From NCBI RefSeq assembly GCF_025517535.1, contig NZ_JAOPKC010000004.1, positions 118,171 through 182,170 on the forward strand: 64,000 nucleotides of DNA, read 5' to 3'. The translations under genes and the position numbers were made by a program. The notes beneath the pieces were generated by a model. That model ran no database searches and was not told the DNA's origin. It saw nothing but the letters and a program-made list of their open reading frames with translations. Origin of the DNA: Halapricum hydrolyticum. GTDB taxonomy: Archaea; Halobacteriota; Halobacteria; Halobacteriales; Haloarculaceae. Positions 1 through 8,465 of the stretch are shown here, in pieces (the stretch's first letter is position 1; every line of letters starts with the position of its first letter).

Positions 1-1260
1 GACATGTCCTTCCCGAGCGTCGAGGACCCGCAGGAGGACGAGCCAGTCGAGATCACGCTCAACAACTTCACGACCCTGCAGAAACGCCAGGACCGTGCGT
101 TCCGCCGAGAGGTCTACGAACAGTTCTACGACGAGTGGGAGACGCTCCGCAACGCCGTCGGTGCGGCCCACAAGAACAGCGTCAAGACCGACGTCAAGAC
201 CGCGCGGGCGCGGAACTACGAGACCGCTCGCGAGGCCGCGCTGGACGGGCCGAACGTCCCGACAGAGGTCTACGATACGCTCGTCGAGACCGTCCGGGAC
301 AACCTCGATGCACTACACCACCACGCTGACCTCAAGCGGCAGGTGATCGACGGCGACGGGTTGCGGATGTGGGACCTGTACGTCCCGCTGACGGAGACCG
401 AGAGCCCCGAGATCGAGTACGAGCAGGCCTGCGAGTACGTCACCGAGGCCGTCGCGCCGCTGGGCGAGGACTACCAGTCGCGACTCGCGGAGGGACTCGA
501 ATCCCGGTGGGTCGACGTCTACGAGACCCGCGGCAAGCAGTCGGGGGCCTATTCCGGCGGCACTTACGAGTCCCAGCCGTACATCCTGATGAACTACCAG
601 GACGACGTCGAGTCGATGTACACGCTGGCCCACGAACTGGGTCACTCGCTGCACAGCGAGTACACCAGCGACGAGCAACCCTTCGTCTACGCCGACTACG
701 AGATATTCACCGCCGAGGTGGCCTCGACGGTCAACGAGACGCTGCTGACCCACCACCTGCTGGAGACCGTCGACGACGATCGGTTGCGCCGGCACGTCCT
801 CAACGAGTACCTCGAACGGTTCCGTTCGACGCTGTATCGCCAGACGATGTTCGCGGAGTTCGAGCAGCGAACCCACGAACTCGCCGAGGCTGGCGAGGCG
901 CTGACCGCCGAGCGACTCGACGGGATCTACGCCGACCTCAAAGGCGAGTACTACGAACCCGCGGAGCTCGACGACCGGATCGCTCGCGAGTGGATGCGCA
1001 TTCCGCACTTCTACCGGGCGTTCTACGTCTACCAGTACGCCACCGGCATCTCGGCGGCGGCCGCACTGGTCGAGTCGATCCTCGACGGGGACGACCCCGA
1101 CGCGGCCGACCGCTATATCGAGTTCCTCTCGCAGGGATCGCGGGCCTACCCGCTGGAACTGCTGCGCGACGCCGGCGTCGACATGGCCGAACCCGACCCG
1201 GTCGAGGCGGCGACCGACATCTACGCCGAGTACCTCGCGGAGATGGAATCGCTGCTCTAG
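1..1260 (+). CDS. pepF: Oligoendopeptidase F family (M3) metallopeptidase, 5' end cut by window
   Basis: Zinc endopeptidase that degrades short cytoplasmic peptides. The visible part (about 419 codons) carries HELGH near residue 210 and a downstream Glu about 24 residues later in FTAEVAS, the M3 family zinc site (two His plus Glu). Family members are usually near 600 residues, and the reading frame is open to the first base of the window, so roughly the N-terminal 180 residues lie upstream; the internal ATG at position 4 is probably not the start. The gene ends in TAG, followed at once by a strong hairpin (1261-1284). PAN follows 105 bp downstream; both act in protein and peptide turnover, but the hairpin suggests separate transcripts. 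Family assignment is firm; substrate range cannot be read from sequence. Confidence 0.93.
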   Translation, partial: DMSFPSVEDPQEDEPVEITLNNFTTLQKRQDRAFRREVYEQFYDEWETLRNAVGAAHKNSVKTDVKTARARNYETAREAALDGPNVPTEVYDTLVETVRDNLDALHHHADLKRQVIDGDGLRMWDLYVPLTETESPEIEYEQACEYVTEAVAPLGEDYQSRLAEGLESRWVDVYETRGKQSGAYSGGTYESQPYILMNYQDDVESMYTLAHELGHSLHSEYTSDEQPFVYADYEIFTAEVASTVNETLLTHHLLETVDDDRLRRHVLNEYLERFRSTLYRQTMFAEFEQRTHELAEAGEALTAERLDGIYADLKGEYYEPAELDDRIAREWMRIPHFYRAFYVYQYATGISAAAALVESILDGDDPDAADRYIEFLSQGSRAYPLELLRDAGVDMAEPDPVEAATDIYAEYLAEMESLL

Positions 1261-1284
1261 GCCTCGGGCCACCGTGCCCGAGGC
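1261..1284 (+). terminator. Hairpin directly after the pepF stop codon
   Basis: Perfect 9-bp stem (GCCTCGGGC with GCCCGAGGC) around a 6-nt loop, starting at the first base after the stop codon. No long T-tract follows, so this may be an RNA-stabilising 3' end or a terminator assisted by factors. Structure is seen; function is inferred. Confidence 0.5.
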
Positions 1285-1292
1285 TGTTCACT

Positions 1293-1322
1293 CGCGGTTG
1301 CGGTATCGATACTGCAACCGCG
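1293..1322. promoter_or_regulatory. 30-bp near-perfect palindrome upstream of PAN
   Basis: The arms CGCGGTTGC and GCAACCGCG flank a G.T mismatch pair and a central self-complementary GTATCGATAC. It lies 44-73 bp before the PAN ATG, just upstream of where a leaderless promoter's BRE/TATA would sit (a weak CACTTTTCC at about 1332-1340). The position fits an operator for a dimeric regulator; an RNA stem from pepF read-through is the alternative. Confidence 0.5.
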
Positions 1323-1365
1323 ACCCAAAGGCACTTTTCCCTGTATCGAATAGATCCACTACCAG

Positions 1366-2586
1366 ATGTCTCGCAGTCCCTCGCTCCCGGACCGACCTAC
1401 CCTGGATCTCGATCCCGACATGTCGCCGTCCGAACGACTGGCGGCGCTGCACGAACACTTCTCAGAGGTCCAGCGGGTGAACCGTGAGCTCCAACAGCAA
1501 CTGACCGCGGCCAAAGAGCGCCAGGACGACCTGATCGAGCAAGTCGACAAACTCGAGCGCCAGAACGAGACGCTCAAGACCTCGTCGCTGTACATCGCGA
1601 CGGCCGAGGAGTTGCTGGACGATGGTGTCGTGATCAAACAGCACGGGAACAACCAGGAAGTGCTGACAGAGGTGTCGCCGCAGTTGCGCTCGGAGATCGA
1701 CGCCGGCGACCGGGTCGCGATCAACGACTCGTTTACGGTCAAACAGACCCTCGAAAGCGAGACTGACGCCCGCGCGCAGGCAATGCAGATCGATTCGTCG
1801 CCCGACGTGACCTACGACGACATCGGCGGGCTCGAAAGCCAGATCCGCGAGGTTCGGGAAGCCGTCGAGGAACCGCTACTCAACGCCGAGCAGTTCCGTG
1901 AGGTCGGGATCGACCCGCCCAGCGGCGTCCTGCTGCACGGCCCGCCCGGCACGGGCAAGACGATGCTCGCCAAGGCCGTCGCCAACGAGACCGACGCCAC
2001 GTTCATCAAGATGGCCGGCTCGGAGCTGGTCCAGAAGTTCATCGGCGAGGGCGCGAAACTCGTCCGGGATCTGTTCGAGCTTGCTTCCGAGCGCGAGCCA
2101 GCGATCGTCTTCATCGACGAGATCGACGCGATCGCGAGCAAGCGGACCGAATCGAAGACCTCCGGCGACGCGGAGGTCCAGCGGACGATGATGCAACTCC
2201 TCTCGGAGATGGACGGTTTCGAGGACCGTGGTGAGATCCGGATCATCGCCGCCACCAACCGCTTCGACATGCTCGACCGGGCGATCCTCCGGCCCGGCCG
2301 CTTCGACCGCCTCATCGAGGTGCCAAAGCCCGACTTCGAGGGCCGCGAGCGGATCCTGGAGATCCACACCCGCGAGATGAACCTCGCCGATAGCGTCGCC
2401 CTCGCCGAGTGGGCCGACGAAACCGCCGGGTTCACCGGCGCGGAACTGGCCAGCCTCACGACCGAGGCCGGTATGTTCGCTATTCGAGACGGCCGCATCG
2501 AGGTCGAATCCGAGGACTTCGCGGACGCCATCGAGAAGGTCGAAGCCGCCGACGGGGACGTCGGCATACCGGTCGCGTTCTACTAA
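1366..2586 (+). CDS. pan: Proteasome-activating nucleotidase (PAN)
   Basis: AAA+ ATPase ring that unfolds proteins and feeds them into the archaeal 20S proteasome in the cytoplasm. The 406-residue protein shows the family order: N-terminal coiled coil (about 25-72), OB-fold region (about 73-130), then the ATPase domain with Walker A GPPGTGKT (192-199), pore loop KFIGEG (224-229) and Walker B IVFIDEIDAI (about 247-256). The C-terminus is VAFY; the last three residues fit the hydrophobic-[Tyr/Phe]-any docking pattern by which PAN opens the proteasome gate. The 30-bp palindrome at 1293-1322 lies directly upstream and may regulate it. Haloarchaea often have two PAN paralogues, so an A/B designation cannot be given from this gene alone. 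Confidence 0.97.
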   Translation: MSRSPSLPDRPTLDLDPDMSPSERLAALHEHFSEVQRVNRELQQQLTAAKERQDDLIEQVDKLERQNETLKTSSLYIATAEELLDDGVVIKQHGNNQEVLTEVSPQLRSEIDAGDRVAINDSFTVKQTLESETDARAQAMQIDSSPDVTYDDIGGLESQIREVREAVEEPLLNAEQFREVGIDPPSGVLLHGPPGTGKTMLAKAVANETDATFIKMAGSELVQKFIGEGAKLVRDLFELASEREPAIVFIDEIDAIASKRTESKTSGDAEVQRTMMQLLSEMDGFEDRGEIRIIAATNRFDMLDRAILRPGRFDRLIEVPKPDFEGRERILEIHTREMNLADSVALAEWADETAGFTGAELASLTTEAGMFAIRDGRIEVESEDFADAIEKVEAADGDVGIPVAFY

Positions 2587-2672
2587 CGCCTGGGTGGCCT
2601 GGCCGCAATCTATTGTCTGTTCGGTTATAGTTTCCCCGAACGTTGACGGTCCCTCCGTGTGAATACTCAACT

Positions 2673-3101
2673 ATGGGCAAGCACATTTTGATCCCGGTCG
2701 ACGGGTCCGAGCAGGCCCACAGAGCGTGTGAGTTCGTCGCCGAGGACTACCCTGACGCCGACGTGACGCTGTTGCACATTATCAATCCTGCGGAGGCCGG
2801 CTACAGCGTCCAGGCGGGGCTCCCGACGTTCTCCGAGGAGTGGTACGAGCGCCAGAAAGAGCGCGCCGAGGAGATCTTCGAGGAGGTCGAGCCGGACCTG
2901 GAGGGTGGAGGCGGTTCGGTCGACCGGGAGACCGAGATCGGCAAGCCCACCAACACGATCGTCGAGTTCGCCGAGATGAACGACATCGATCAGATCGTGA
3001 TGGGCAGCCACGGTCGGTCGGGCGTCTCGCGGATCCTGCTGGGTAGCGTCGCCGAGACGGTCATCAGGCGCTCGCCGGTTCCCGTGACCGTCGTTCGGTG
3101 A
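2673..3101 (+). CDS. Universal stress protein (UspA family)
   Basis: Small 142-residue single-domain Usp. It begins with the typical HILIPVDGSE strand-loop and ends with the ATP-binding signature GSHGRSGVSRILLGS followed by the final VPVTVV strand. This ATP-binding subtype usually works as a dimer in the cytoplasm. The frame is open further upstream to 2643, but the conserved family N-terminus starts at the ATG at 2673. It lies 86 bp after PAN on the same strand; a TATA-like TTATAG at about 2625 suggests its own promoter. The physiological role is unknown, as for most Usp proteins. Confidence 0.92.
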   Translation: MGKHILIPVDGSEQAHRACEFVAEDYPDADVTLLHIINPAEAGYSVQAGLPTFSEEWYERQKERAEEIFEEVEPDLEGGGGSVDRETEIGKPTNTIVEFAEMNDIDQIVMGSHGRSGVSRILLGSVAETVIRRSPVPVTVVR

Positions 3102-3178
3102 CAGCCGTGCGGTGACGTTCGGACTGCCTGCGAACCGAACCCGTCACGCTAATACCCGACGCCGGAAAACGGGGAGAT

Positions 3179-4933
3179 ATGTTACTCTCCCTGCGCGCGG
3201 AGGTCGAGGACGCCCTCGCGACTGCCTTGGCGGCGCTCGATCTCCCGTCCGACGATCTGGGTATCGAGACGCCCCCCGAGGACGTGCCGGCCGTCCTGGC
3301 TTCCAGCGTGGCCTACCGACTGGCGAGCGAAGCCGGCGCGCCGCCGCCCGAGATCGCCGCGAATATCGTCGAGGCGATCGACGCCGCCGACTACGAGTAC
3401 ATCGGCGCGCTCCGCCAGCAGGGGCCGTACGTCAACGTCCTGCCGAGCGACAGGTACCTCGAAGCCACCGTCGAAGCCGCACAGGACGAGGCGTTCGGAA
3501 CCCTGCCCGACCGGGAGACGAGCGTCGTCGTCGAACACACGTCGGCGAACCCGACGGGGCCGGTTCACGTCGGCCGCGCCCGAAACCCGATCATCGGCGA
3601 CGCTCTGGCGCGCGTGCTCGAGTACGCCGGCTACGACGTCGAGCGTCACTACTACGTCAACGACGCCGGCCGCCAGATCGCCGTGTTCACCTGGGCCTAC
3701 GAGACCTTCGACGAGTCGGACCTGCCGGAACCGGACCGTGATTCTCCCGAGTACGAGATGGTCCGGTACTACCGCAAGGGGAACACGTACCTCGAGGAGG
3801 CGGCTGATGACGCCGTCGAGGATGCCGAAGCCGAGATCCAGGCGATCCTCCAGGGACTGGAGGACGGCGACGAGGAGACCTACGAACGCGTCTCGGAGGT
3901 CGTCGACACGGTCCTCTCGGGGATGACCGCCACGCTGGAGCGGCTCCCCGCCGAATTCGACGAGTTCGTCAAGGAGACGCGGTTCATGCGCGACGGCACG
4001 ACCGACGACGTTGTCGACCGGCTGCAGGACCTCGAAGCGGCGGTCTACGAGGAGGACGCCTGGCAGCTGGATCTGCCCGAGATCGAGAAGAACCTGGTCT
4101 TCCTGCGCGCGGACGACACGTCGCTGTACACCACGCGTGATCTGGCGCATCACGAATGGAAGTTCGACAACTTCGATCGTGCCGTGACGGTTCTGGGCGA
4201 GGACCACAAGCTCCAGGCCGAACAGCTCGTCGCCACGCTCGATCTCCTGGACCACGACACGGAGCAGCTCGAGCAGGTCTTTTACTCGTGGGTCAATCTC
4301 CCGGAGGGCGGGATGAGCACGCGCGAGGGGACCGGCGTCGACCTCGACGATCTGCTGGACGAGGCGATCGACCGCGCTCGTGAGGAGGTCGAGGACCGCC
4401 TGGACGATCGCCTGCGCGACGACCACCTCGAGGCGGACGACATCGAGCGGATCGCCCACCAGGTCGGGATCGGTGCCGTCCGGTACGACATCGTCGCCAA
4501 ACAGCCCACGAAGGGGATCACCTTCGAGTGGGACCGGGCGCTTGACTTCGAGGCCCAGTCGGCCCCGTACGTCCAGTACGTCCACGCGCGCTGCTGTGGG
4601 ATTCTCGGCGAGGCTGCATCGGCCGGTCACGAGGTTCCCGGGGAGGTCGACATCGACGCGCTCGAAACCGACGCGGCTCGCGATCTCGTCAGGGAAATCG
4701 CCCGCTTCCCGGCCGTGATCGAGGAGGCGGCCGACGACCTGCGTCCGCACGTCGTCGCGACCTACACGCGCGACCTCGCCGAGGCGTTCAACACCTTCTA
4801 CCGGGAGTGTCCGGTGCTGACCGCGGACGATCCCGAAACGCGCGCCGCTCGGCTGGCCGTCGTCGCCGGGTCCCGAAACGCGGTCGCAAACGCGCTTGAC
4901 GCGCTCGGCGTGGCTGCCCCCGATTCGATGTAA
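3179..4933 (+). CDS. argS: Arginyl-tRNA synthetase
   Basis: Class I synthetase that charges tRNA-Arg. The 584-residue protein has the N-terminal Add-1-like domain (about 1-90), the HIGH-type signature HVGR (130-133) preceded by the family sequence TSANPTGP, and an MSTREG version of the KMSKS loop near residue 378. The C-terminal part contains the helical anticodon-binding domain, including SAPYVQYVHAR. The length is normal. The 3' 136 bp overlap, tail to tail, the end of a minus-strand open frame (4798-5232). Confidence 0.97.
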   Translation: MLLSLRAEVEDALATALAALDLPSDDLGIETPPEDVPAVLASSVAYRLASEAGAPPPEIAANIVEAIDAADYEYIGALRQQGPYVNVLPSDRYLEATVEAAQDEAFGTLPDRETSVVVEHTSANPTGPVHVGRARNPIIGDALARVLEYAGYDVERHYYVNDAGRQIAVFTWAYETFDESDLPEPDRDSPEYEMVRYYRKGNTYLEEAADDAVEDAEAEIQAILQGLEDGDEETYERVSEVVDTVLSGMTATLERLPAEFDEFVKETRFMRDGTTDDVVDRLQDLEAAVYEEDAWQLDLPEIEKNLVFLRADDTSLYTTRDLAHHEWKFDNFDRAVTVLGEDHKLQAEQLVATLDLLDHDTEQLEQVFYSWVNLPEGGMSTREGTGVDLDDLLDEAIDRAREEVEDRLDDRLRDDHLEADDIERIAHQVGIGAVRYDIVAKQPTKGITFEWDRALDFEAQSAPYVQYVHARCCGILGEAASAGHEVPGEVDIDALETDAARDLVREIARFPAVIEEAADDLRPHVVATYTRDLAEAFNTFYRECPVLTADDPETRAARLAVVAGSRNAVANALDALGVAAPDSM

Positions 4934-5232
4934 TCCTCGGCAGTCGACTCGTTGTCGAAGTCACTGGAGGCGATCGTCTCGCGCTGATCGGCATCACTGG
5001 GAGTCGTCGACTCGCTGTCGGCACCCGTCACGTTTTCGGCGGTCGTGTACGGGCCCTGGTACACTTCGCTCAGCTGTATCGGCGTTCCGCACGCGTTACA
5101 GGCGTCGAACTCTTGCAGCTCCGTCGACGGCTGGACGGCAGGTGTGATCGTTGCCGGAGTCAGCCCCAGAACGAGCAAGGCGAGCACCGACACCAACACG
5201 ACTTCGTAGCGCTGGTCCGGGCCGACGTCCAT
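4798..5232 (-). CDS. Small membrane-anchored protein with a CNACG motif
   Basis: Unrecognised 144-residue protein. From the ATG at 5232 it shows a short polar start, one hydrophobic segment (about residues 10-32, signal peptide or anchor), then CNACG, which could bind a metal or form a disulfide, and a Ser/Thr/Asp/Glu-rich stretch typical of exposed haloarchaeal regions. The last 45 codons are antisense to argS and turn Ala/Ser/Arg-rich, unlike the acidic part before them; the natural C-terminus may be shorter if there is a sequencing error or recent stop loss. It lies downstream of the coiled-coil gene on the same strand. Real gene likely, function unknown. Confidence 0.6.
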   Translation of the reverse strand: MDVGPDQRYEVVLVSVLALLVLGLTPATITPAVQPSTELQEFDACNACGTPIQLSEVYQGPYTTAENVTGADSESTTPSDADQRETIASSDFDNESTAEDYIESGAATPSASSAFATAFRDPATTASRAARVSGSSAVSTGHSR

Positions 5233-5378
5233 GCGCGTTCCTACCGGCTCCGGTTCGGTAGGTTTCCAGCCCCGATATCGGGGGCCAAGTGTTCGCAGCC
5301 GGTCAGAACGGTGCGCGAGTCGTCTGGATCGTTTCCACACCCGGGAGACCACTCACCCGGACAACACGAACAGTGGTC

Positions 5379-5762
5379 CTACTTGATTCGCTCTCGAAGG
5401 TCGTCGAGTTCGGCCTGCAGCTTGTCGATTGCCTCCGTGGCCTCGGCTTTGGCGCCCTCGCTCAGTTCCGTCGTTTTCGCCCGGAGCGTCTCTATGCTGT
5501 CTTCGAGGTCGTCGAACGCTTCGTTCGCCTCGTGTCGCAACTCTTCGCTTGTCTCCTTGGATTCGTCGAGCACCTCGTCGAGTTCGTCTCTTGTCCGGTC
5601 CTGCAGTGCGTCGAGTCGATCGTCCAGCCGGTCGATCGTCGTTTGCACCTCCGTGCGGAGTTGCTCGCCGGCCCCCTGGGACTCGTCGACAGCCTCGTTC
5701 ACTTCCTGGCGCACGCGATCGATACGCTGTCGGAGCCGCTGTGCAATGCTGCCATCACTCAT
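5379..5762 (-). CDS. Acidic coiled-coil protein
   Basis: 127 residues, almost wholly Glu/Asp/Arg/Leu/Ala in heptad-like spacing over the full length, predicting one long amphipathic helix or coiled coil with no membrane segment and no catalytic motif. It resembles apolipoprotein- or phasin-like helical proteins of haloarchaea only in composition. It starts with MSDGS at 5762, 47 bp after the TopA stop on the same strand, so it may be the distal gene of the gatB-topA direction. Function unknown. Confidence 0.75.
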   Translation of the reverse strand: MSDGSIAQRLRQRIDRVRQEVNEAVDESQGAGEQLRTEVQTTIDRLDDRLDALQDRTRDELDEVLDESKETSEELRHEANEAFDDLEDSIETLRAKTTELSEGAKAEATEAIDKLQAELDDLRERIK

Positions 5763-5809
5763 GGGTCAGTTACAATTCGTCCGAGCGAGCTAATAAATGA
5801 GGGGGCGAT

Positions 5810-8293
5810 TCACGCCTTGATGTCGGCTTGCCAGTCGCGGATCTGGTCGGCACTCACGCCCCGGACCTGCTCGGCGATCGCGTCGGGTTCGACCCCGGCA
5901 AGGTCGGCTGGCGATTCGACGCCGGCCGCGGAAAGTTTCTCGGCGGTCTTCGATCCGACGCCGTCGAGGTCTTCCAGGTCTTCGACGGCGTTGCGAGCCT
6001 GATACTCCTCGTAGTTGCAGATCGGACAGCCCAGTTCCCAGGGCTCGTCGTCCCCGTCGACGACGTGCAAGTGCGGGAGATCGTGCTCCTCGCAACGCTC
6101 GTCCTGGATCTCGATCTCGCCGCGACGGGGCAAGGGCAGCGAGTACTCACACTCCGGATAGCGGGTACAGCCCACGAGTCGCGAGCCGGACCGGAGGTGC
6201 TTGATCGCCAGTTCGCCTCCGTGTTCCGCACCACATTCAGGACAGTCACCGATGATACGGTCCTCGTTCTCGTCGGCGGCTTCGGCCTGACAGCGCGGAC
6301 AGCCGTGGACGAAGGTATCGCTGCCGGCGAGCATCTTGACCTTGTGGGTGTCGTGTTCTTCACAGACCTCGTCCATCACGAGCGGTTCGCCCTTCGAGGG
6401 CAGCGGGAGCGTGTACTCACACTCGGGGTAGCCGTCACAGCCGACGAAGTACGACCCGTATCGCGACTGGCGGATCACCAGATCCGAGCCGCAGTTCGGA
6501 CAGGAGCCGATCGTCCGGTCTTCCTTGAGCGACTCCTGGAGGTGTTCGCCGACCGCCTCCCGGGAGTCGTGCAGTTCCTCGAAGACGCGTTCGAGCATCT
6601 CCCGGGACTCGTCGGTCACTTCATCGAGCGTGGCCTCGCCGTTGGCGATGGCAGTCATGTCTTTTTCCAGCTGGGCGGTCATCTCCTCGCTGACGATCAA
6701 CTCGGCGAAGGCCTCGGCGGCGTCGACGACCGCCTTCGCCAGCGCGGTCGGCCGCGGTGGATCGCCGTCGATATACCCCCGATCGTAGAGTTTCTCGAGA
6801 GTTCCGTGGCGCGTCGCCTTGGTGCCGATGCCCATCTCCTCCATCCTGGAGATGAGCCGTGACTGCCCGTACCGCCGTGGCGGCTGGGTCTGCTTGGCCT
6901 GGAGTTCGACGTCTTCGATCGCCAGTTGCTCGCCCTCCTGTACGTCGGGAACGTGGGTCTCGCTGGCGCTGGAGTAGGGGTAGACCTCGTGATACCCCGC
7001 CTCGATCAGGCGCTTGCCGTTGGCCTTCAGCCGCAGTCCCTCGGCGTCGGCCACCACCCGCAGGTGTTCCCAGGTCGCGGGCCGGGCGACCGTCGCGAAG
7101 AAGCGCCGGACGACAAGCTCGTAGATCTCCCACTCGCCATCGCTGAGTTCGTTCCGATCGGGGAACTCGCCGGTCGGGTGGATCGGCGGGTGATCGGTCG
7201 ACTCGGTGTCGCCGCGGGTCGGCTCGATGTCGCCCTGCCCCAGCAGTGCCGTCGCGTCCTCGCCGAAGGGGCTCGTCCCGGTGAACGACTCGAGCAGCTC
7301 CGCGGGATCGAGGTCGTCGGGATAGACGGTGTTGTCCGTCCGGGGGTAGGTGACGTACCCGGCGGTGTACAGCTCCTCGGCGATCGACATCGCCCGCTGG
7401 GCCGAGTAGCCGAGCGATCCGGCGGCCTGGATGAACGCGGTGGTGTTGAACGGCGCGGGCGGGGCGTCCGTCCGGGTTCGCCGGCGGACGCTCTCGACCG
7501 TGGCAGTTTCCTGGACGCGCAGGTGCCCGAAGACCCGGTCGGCCTCGCTCTCCTCCCAGATGCGTTCGGCCTCGCTGCCGTCGTCGTCGTAGAAGTACTG
7601 CGCCTCGAAGCCGGATCCGTTCTTCGCCAACTCGGCGACGATCTCCCAGTAGTCGTCGGGGTCGAACGCCTCGATCTCGCGTTCGCGATCGACGATCAGC
7701 TTCAGCGTCGGCGACTGCACCCGGCCGACAGAGATGAAATCGTCACCCAGCTGCCGAGCCGAAAGCGAGAGGAACCGCGTCAGCGCCGCCCCCCAGATGA
7801 GATCGATAACCTGTCGGGCCTCGCCCGCCGCGGCCAGGTCGAAATCCAGATCGTCCGGATTACCGAAGGCCTGCTTGACCTCGTTTTCGGTGATCGAGGA
7901 GAACCGCACCCGCTGGATCGGGACGTCGGTCTCCTCCCGGATGAGTTCGTAGGCCTCCTTGCCGATCAGCTCTCCCTCGCGGTCGTAGTCGGTCGCGATG
8001 ACGGCTCCGTCGGCCTCCCGAGCCAGGCTCTTCAGCGTCGCGACGATGTTCTCCCGCGTGGGGGACTTGACGACCTCTGCGTCGATCAACTCGACGGGCT
8101 GGACGTCCCGCCAGTCGTTGTACTCCGGCGGGAAGTCCACGCCGACGACGTGGCCGGACAGCCCGATACAGCGCTTGCCACCCCACTTGTAGACGTTGAC
8201 GCCGTTGCGTCGCTCGGCGTCGGCCCCGCCATCGCTCAGGATGTCGGCGATCCGCCGCGCGGCGTTGTCCTTCTCGGTAATTATCAACTGCAC
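5810..8293 (-). CDS. topA: DNA topoisomerase I (type IA)
   Basis: Relaxes negatively supercoiled DNA by transient single-strand cleavage. The 827-residue protein begins with a Toprim domain (IITEKD near residue 4; acidic metal motif TDYDREGE at 101-108). The catalytic tyrosine is Tyr316 in YVTYPRTDNT. After the cleavage core come four Cys-rich zinc-ribbon units (CPNC...YPEC, CEEH...CPRC, CPEC...YPEC, CEEH...CPIC) and a C-terminal helix-hairpin-helix domain (about 775-827; GVGSKTAEKL). Start is GTG at 8293, where the Toprim fold begins. The same type of HhH tail recurs in the proteins at 33082 and 60807. Confidence 0.97.
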   Translation of the reverse strand: MQLIITEKDNAARRIADILSDGGADAERRNGVNVYKWGGKRCIGLSGHVVGVDFPPEYNDWRDVQPVELIDAEVVKSPTRENIVATLKSLAREADGAVIATDYDREGELIGKEAYELIREETDVPIQRVRFSSITENEVKQAFGNPDDLDFDLAAAGEARQVIDLIWGAALTRFLSLSARQLGDDFISVGRVQSPTLKLIVDREREIEAFDPDDYWEIVAELAKNGSGFEAQYFYDDDGSEAERIWEESEADRVFGHLRVQETATVESVRRRTRTDAPPAPFNTTAFIQAAGSLGYSAQRAMSIAEELYTAGYVTYPRTDNTVYPDDLDPAELLESFTGTSPFGEDATALLGQGDIEPTRGDTESTDHPPIHPTGEFPDRNELSDGEWEIYELVVRRFFATVARPATWEHLRVVADAEGLRLKANGKRLIEAGYHEVYPYSSASETHVPDVQEGEQLAIEDVELQAKQTQPPRRYGQSRLISRMEEMGIGTKATRHGTLEKLYDRGYIDGDPPRPTALAKAVVDAAEAFAELIVSEEMTAQLEKDMTAIANGEATLDEVTDESREMLERVFEELHDSREAVGEHLQESLKEDRTIGSCPNCGSDLVIRQSRYGSYFVGCDGYPECEYTLPLPSKGEPLVMDEVCEEHDTHKVKMLAGSDTFVHGCPRCQAEAADENEDRIIGDCPECGAEHGGELAIKHLRSGSRLVGCTRYPECEYSLPLPRRGEIEIQDERCEEHDLPHLHVVDGDDEPWELGCPICNYEEYQARNAVEDLEDLDGVGSKTAEKLSAAGVESPADLAGVEPDAIAEQVRGVSADQIRDWQADIKA

Positions 8294-8400
8294 CGTCGAT
8301 CACCGTCTCGAACGCGAACACTCATTGTGAGTCCTTACGCAACGACCCGCTAATCAGTCTTTCGCCGGAAAATCGCAAGACGAGAGTCGGACAAGGCGCG

Positions 8401-8417
8401 CGCACGATGCGCGTGCG
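8401..8417. terminator. Hairpin between gatB and topA
   Basis: 6-bp GC stem (CGCACG with CGTGCG) with a 5-nt loop, inside the 172-bp spacer 49 bp after the gatB stop. It could end the gatB transcript or stabilise it; no T-tract follows on the minus strand. Weak support. Confidence 0.3.
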
Positions 8418-8465
8418 TGACGACTGTGCGAGAGCGTACCGAGGACGAGAGACTGGATCGCGAAA

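Noticed and set aside
2616..2638. Inverted repeat GTTCGG/CCGAAC before the stress protein gene
   Set aside because: Only 6-bp arms with an 11-nt loop; expected by chance in this composition.
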